A DNA stretch of 64,000 nt from Dryococelus australis (lineage: Eukaryota; Arthropoda; Insecta; Phasmatodea; Phasmatidae). The DNA lies in NCBI GenBank assembly GCA_029891345.1, contig CM057009.1:310065666-310129665 (forward strand). The letters are read 5' to 3'. Both the position numbers and the translations under genes were made by a program. The notes below the pieces were generated by a model that worked only from the letters and a program-made list of their open reading frames with translations, searched no databases and was not told where the DNA came from. This document shows, one piece after another, positions 59,211 to 64,000 of this stretch (position 1 is the first letter of the stretch; every line of letters begins with the position of its first letter).

Positions 59211-59928
59211 TTTTGTAATTTTGTAAACTTTTTAAGTTTTTTTTTATTTTTAAGATTTTTTAGGGGTCAAGTTTGTCCAAGGCTATGGGCATGAGGTCAA
59301 GGACATTGTCACAAGGTCAAGTTCACCCAGATTAAAGATGTGGCCAGGCAACTTCACAGCATGATGCCCAGCTGGCTTGTGCCCTGGTCTCCCATCCTCT
59401 TGACTCCGTTCTCTCTTTTTATTCTACTTTATTTCTATATTATATGTGGCAAATTGTTATTGTTGTAATTAACCATAATGCATTTGCTTGTATTCCTGTC
59501 AATTATATCCGTAACAATTTATCAACTTCTCTGCTATGACACATGAATGGAAGCCACCCAAAATGTTACACATGTATCACTGACAAGTGAAGGAAATATT
59601 TCACCACATAAAAATACAGTACAATATTGTAAAAGTGGGAACAGTTTAGTACCTCTATTTTGGAAACAAATTAATTTTCTGTATCCTCGAATTAATTTTA
59701 AAAAGGTTGATGCTAATATAAGCTAAGTGTGGAAGAGCTTGTATGCTAGTGTAAACTTATGTTTCATTGTGTACATAAACTGTTTTACAGAACGATTATT
59801 GGAAGCATTTCAACATTCTCAGATTGGAAGAAAGGACACTTTTTATTTTTACTGCTTGGCTGTATTCATAATAGCAATTAACTATTTATTAATTTTAAGT
59901 TTTCTTAAATGTGAAAAATTTATTTTAG
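59211..59928. other. End of the second nucleotidase intron
   Basis: AT-rich. The acceptor is a T-rich tract ending TATTTTAG at 59921-59928. The ORF 59727-59933 reads across the acceptor and is not coding. Confidence 0.5.
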
Positions 59929-60080
59929 CATGAGATTGAGATGCTGAACGTGGAGAGTTTCAAGCATGACTCAAATTGGCTTCAAATGTTGACTCAGCTG
60001 ATAGAAGACTACCAGAATGTAGAAGGAAAGGATGAATATAAAGTTCTTCTTGAATGGATAAATGAGAGAGAAGATTTGAG
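59929..60080 (+). CDS. Exon of the 5'-nucleotidase domain protein, C-terminal helical part
   Basis: The exon starts in phase 0 with HEIEMLNVESFKHDSNWLQM and continues to VLLEWINEREDL, ending in the first two bases of a codon before the donor GTAATT (60081). This corresponds to the helical stretch after the HAD domain of NT5DC2/3 proteins (a WLQxLTxLIE-type helix, then EW..ER). It follows the 36301-36441 exon across a 23.5-kb intron. The next exon, which would carry the conserved C-terminal part, is not in the remaining 3.9 kb. Confidence 0.9.
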
Positions 60081-61950
60081 GTAATTATCAATATTTCCTT
60101 TTAATATATGTCTAATATTAATGTTGTTATATAGTTGATGCTATGTTGTTTACAACATTTTTTACCTAAACATAGATGTTGTCTTCAGAATAAAGATTTG
60201 TTAAATACTTAGGAATACAGTATGAAAACTAAAACTTCCCAGTCACTCTCAGCATGATATATATAAAATGAATAGCATTCTACTTGAAAATACAGTAGGT
60301 CCTTCTGCAACAACTTTGGTATTCTGTGTCCCTTTTATTGACATAGTGTCACATTTAGCTCACTGTAGTTTTTTTTCCTAACAATTACACCACCATTCAG
60401 TTATGCAAACACTGTCTATTTACTTCTCAGATTAACCTTGTCAATTTATAAAAAAACTTTTTCGAGTAGCGTAATAAATGATGTATAAATGAGAGATATA
60501 TGTCATGCTGACATGTTATGGAGTCCATCAAAGTATTTCACCATCATATCATCTCAGCAGCTCCACAAGCTGATTCACCCTTTCCAATCCATCCTTTATT
60601 TGAATGCAGTTTTGTATATTGAATACAACTTATTTTTTTAATGAGTGGTATTAATATTGGGTACATATTACACACTTTGTAAAATAAATCCGAGAGTACT
60701 GCATGTACCAGCATACCCAAAATTTATTTGAAATATTAGTGTTGGTATCTGATAGTGCCAGGGCTATCAGGAGATTTACTCTAAATATGAAGAATTGTTA
60801 TTTTGTTTCACTTGTCTATTTTTAAATTTAAGTTTATCTTCCAAAAAAGATACAGTTGGAGTATTTTGTATTCACAATTGAACAACTGCTATTGAAAAAT
60901 CTTCAGATTATCATATGTAAACAAGTTTTTGAACTGGGCAGGTGGGATACATAAACTAAATGTTTGAAATTTATTGTTTTTTTCCTAGAACTTTATTTTC
61001 GTACATTTAAAACACACAAAAAAGGGTTTAAAAAAAGTAAGCTGTTGCAGCATGGAACATGCTAAGAGACTGGAGGGAAGGAGGAACAAGTGGGACTTCA
61101 TTACAGAACTAAATGCCTATGCTGAAGTGTTTTGGCTATAGGGAAGATGAGTCAGCATTCCTGTGAATACAAAATAAATCAGAATATCAAATCAGCTGTT
61201 TAACGACAAAGTTACACTCTATTGAAAACCTAAACAGCTACTGCCAACAGTCACGAGCAGAGGAATTTATACAATACTCAAGGTGTAATCACAAAATACC
61301 ATTTGACAAATAAAAACAAATACATATTCAGTCAGGGTAGTAATCAAATCCAGATATTAATCTGTTAGGTGAAAATCAGTCTTATAGTAACTCAACTCCA
61401 ATAAAGAAAATAGTGTTAATTTTACTTTGTTTGATGTTATTTTCCCACTGAGTACATTATAGAATATTTGCTAACAGGAGCATCCAAACTTGACAAAAAT
61501 TCCATTACAGCTCCTGAATGTTTAAAGATTTTAAAATATGCCTTTTTACATACTACACAAAAATTATGCCAACATTAGGGTACAAAATCTTAGCAAACTG
61601 AATTATTACTAAGTACACATGATAAAATCTTCCATGACTAGATATGCAGAGTTACCTTATAACTCTTCTTAAATAATATTCCACTATATTGCATGCAAAA
61701 TCTTTAAATAATACTAATACCAGAAACTATGTAAAATGGACTATGATAGAAAACTACAAAATATTGCTCGATATTCCCACCTATTTCCTAACTAAAACAG
61801 GTATTTTCATAATATAAGCAGAGCTGAATTTTAAATTGTACACAACACATAAATGTGGGCATATATACTACAGTATATATTAATCAAAACACCTCGAAGG
61901 AGACCTTAAAACATTACAGAATCAGTTACTAAAGAAACAATACGTTTGTT
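60081..61950. other. Start of the third visible nucleotidase intron
   Basis: AT-rich. No further exon of the gene and no repeat pair were recognised. Confidence 0.4.
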
Positions 61951-61951
61951 T

Positions 61952-62870
61952 TGCAAAGACAGTCCCCCTCACGCCAGGCTCGCATGTCCATTCTTGGCAC
62001 AGCAGAAGGGTGTCTCACCATGACTCAACCTGTCCCTCTTCAAGCCTCTCCTCAAGGCAGATCCACTACGTTGCCAGTCAAGCAGGGAGGATGATTGACA
62101 GCTGATCTGATCTGAACTGGCTTCGTCACCCCTCTTCCCCTGCTGGAGCAGTCGGCTGCTCCAGGTAATTGTACAAACTTTTTGGTCATCTCGTTTCTCA
62201 TCACAAGCCAACATATGAAGAAAGTTCTCAGTCAGGACACCTGCCCCTATAAATAACGCAGCATCTAGAGGTTTGGCAATCTGTGATAGCCTTCTAGTGA
62301 AGTGTGGCAAATGATGACTGGAGATTGTGTCATCAAAGTAGGTTGAAGAGGAGAACCAGTAGTCAGAGTGTGTTGGGGACTGCAGCAGACGAGTGTGTGT
62401 GCGGTCGTGATGGATAAGAGTGCTCCAGAGGGTAAGTTATCCAGTGAGTAGAGTGCAGGTGTGTATGACAGTGCTAGAGGTGCACCAGAATGTTTTGGAC
62501 AGGAAAGACTGGTGATATCTGGATTGTAACAATGTAGGACAGAATTGATGAGTGATACAGACTTGATTGTAAACAATGCAACTGTCAGATATCAAATACA
62601 TGATTTTAATAGTAATTCAGTAGGTGTTAGAAAACCATGTATAAAGATGGTTTTAAGTGTTTGACTGTGTTATTTTTTGTGAGGTGATAGACGATTATGT
62701 AAATATTAGTAATAAATAGCATGTGTTAGCCATTATTGGCAAGGTAGTAAGTTTGGAGCTTTTTGGAATATTTATAAATAAATAGGGTATTATTATTAGT
62801 TATTTTTATTTAATTAATATCTCAATTCTGTATAGAACCTGGCTATGCCCACAGACTTTGAAAAATTGCA
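61952..62870 (+). repeat. Candidate 5' LTR of the fourth gypsy element
   Basis: Begins TGCAAAGACAG and ends AAAAATTGCA, giving TGCAA and TTGCA as matching inverted tips. The end lies four bases before a good primer-binding site. A TATA box (CCCCTATAAATAACG, 62248-62255) sits about 300 bases in. The matching 3' LTR would be outside the window, so the left border is inferred from the tips only. Confidence 0.5.
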
Positions 62871-62874
62871 TCAC

Positions 62875-62892
62875 TGGTGTCAGAAGTGGGAT
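62875..62892 (+). other. tRNA-Leu-type primer-binding site
   Basis: TGGTGTCAGAAGTGGGAT is complementary to the 3' end of a common leucine tRNA (ATCCCACTTCTGACACCA), a priming site used by several insect Ty3/gypsy elements. It sets the orientation (+) and the end of the LTR. Confidence 0.8.
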
Positions 62893-63010
62893 GGATGAAT
62901 TTATTTTAAACCAATCACTTTGTAAATAAGATTGTACAGTAGGCAAATAATTAGTAACTTAAACTTGTACAAATAGTAATAGTTGTGGTAGTCCACAAAA
63001 TTATTAGAGA

Positions 63011-64000
63011 ATGTTGGCAGATATGGAAGTACTGCATGCTGTAATCAAACGACTGACAGACCAAATAAGTAGTGTAAATGCAAATCTAGATAGCAAAATA
63101 AAGAATGTAAATAGTAAAATTATTAGTGTTTTAGATAGTTTTAATGCAAGTTTAAATAGCAAAATAAAGAGTGTAGATTAATATGTTAGTATTTATTAGG
63201 TTGGGTCAACTAGTAGACAATAAAATAGATAGTGTTAATGATAATGTAGGTAACAAAATAGTGTAAACAAAAATGTTGTTAGGAATTAATACTGTGTGAA
63301 TGAAATGTAGATCAAAAGATAATATATTGTACGTACAAGAAAATTGAGAGTGTGGGTGAAAGAATGAACAGTTATAATGAAAGGATGGATAGTGCGGAAT
63401 TTAAGGTGGACCAGGAGCTTATCCTCTAGAAGGAATGGAAAGAACTCCTAAAGCAGCAGGGAAGAAGATACTTGGAGCCAGCAGCTGAGGAAATTCTTAG
63501 ATTGACCACCACCGAGCCAATTCGATACAGCCATCGCAGGAGAGGCCCAGCAATTTTGCAGTGCAAGTACGCCTCAGCCAGGGGTGCATTACAATTAAGT
63601 CCACCTACTATGATGGACAGACACCTTGGCATGAACACCAGCACCATTTCAAGATTGGTGTTACTCTAAGTGGTTAGTTTAATAAGCAGTAGGCTTATTA
63701 CCTTGCGGCTATACTGAGGGGCCTGGCACTTAGTATACTGCAGTCCCTGACAGAACAACATTGACTGGAATACTCAATACTGATGTTGACCTTGGAGCTG
63801 TGTTTTGGTGACTGATACCTGCAACATGCCCAACTGCAAAGCTGCACACCGACCAGGGGAGCCACTGCAAAAGTTGTGCCAGGACTTTGTGCAGCTGGCT
63901 CACCTGTCTCTGGAGGGTTGCCCCAAGGAGGCACACAATGTCATCACAGTATGCTTCGTATTCGATGCTATTACAAATACAGAAGTACAGCAAGCTGTAC
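63011..64000 (+). pseudogene. Gag of the fourth gypsy element, incomplete at window edge
   Basis: The ATG at 63011 opens a 56-codon frame (MLADMEVLHAVIKRLTDQIS, then repeated SVNANLDSKIKNVNSKI-type heptads), a coiled coil typical of the start of insect gypsy gag proteins, closed by a TAA at 63179-63181. After broken sequence, STYYDGQTPWHEHQHHFKIG (63598-63657) matches the start of the capsid domain. HRPGEPLQKLCQDFVQLAHL (about 63847-63906) and FVFDAITNTEVQQAV (about 63956-64000) match its C-terminal helices, in other frames. The element continues past the window. It is broken by several stops. Confidence 0.7.

Noticed and set aside
59727-59933. Open frame reading into the last nucleotidase exon
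   Set aside because: It is intron sequence, crosses the acceptor in a different frame from the exon and ends four bases inside it.
1-64000. CRISPR arrays, bacterial operons or horizontally transferred bacterial genes
   Set aside because: No regularly spaced direct repeats with unique spacers, no clustered intact genes, and every recognised gene is eukaryotic or of a eukaryotic transposon.

Overview
This window is eukaryotic nuclear DNA, most likely from an insect or other arthropod with a large, repeat-rich genome. The evidence is AT-rich non-coding sequence, split exons with GT/AG borders, tRNA-derived SINEs, several Ty3/gypsy LTR retroelements and many Tc1/mariner relics. Operons, ribosome binding sites, rRNA genes and CRISPR arrays are absent. 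The species cannot be named from the sequence alone.

The only clear host gene is on the + strand and spans most of the window. Three phase-compatible exons (1808-1994, 36301-36441, 59929-60080) encode consecutive pieces of a 5'-nucleotidase domain-containing protein of the NT5DC2/NT5DC3 type (HAD superfamily). The introns between them are about 34.3 kb and 23.5 kb, and the gene continues beyond the window on both sides. Nearly everything else lies inside its introns.

First intron (1995-36300): a decayed Ty3/gypsy element on the - strand (about 2.5-5.8 kb) with a splice-flanked SAP-like exon just upstream (6133-6282); a Tc1-like relic (7.9-9.0 kb); a DNA-transposon-like unit with about 560-bp inverted ends (10168-20739) carrying a truncated cysteine-rich/HTH gene; nested in it, a 7.1-kb LTR element with no coding capacity (11194-18335); a mariner relic (21.2-22.8 kb); a + strand Ty3/gypsy element (27.1-31.6 kb) ending in an 18-bp minisatellite; and a probable retroelement tail (34.1-35.4 kb).

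Second intron (36442-59928): a mariner derivative with long terminal inverted repeats (36.5-37.2 kb), two Tc1-like relics (40.0-41.0 and 41.7-42.9 kb), a mariner deletion derivative (44.0-44.9 kb), a composite SINE present twice in opposite orientation (45.0 and 56.6-57.1 kb), an inverted copy of a 1.6-kb block found inside the non-coding LTR element (46.3-47.9 kb), a - strand Ty3/gypsy polyprotein (48.5-52.3 kb) with a primer-binding site and LTR further upstream (55.6-56.4 kb), and a G-rich minisatellite next to another SINE (58.4-59.0 kb). After the third exon, the 5' end of another Ty3/gypsy element (LTR, tRNA-Leu-type primer site, gag) runs off the right edge.

All transposon genes seen are broken by stops, frameshifts, deletions or lost catalytic residues. 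The less familiar items are the coding-free LTR element, the 1.6-kb block it shares with a second locus, the inverted-repeat element that cuts its own gene at the repeat border, and the composite SINE.
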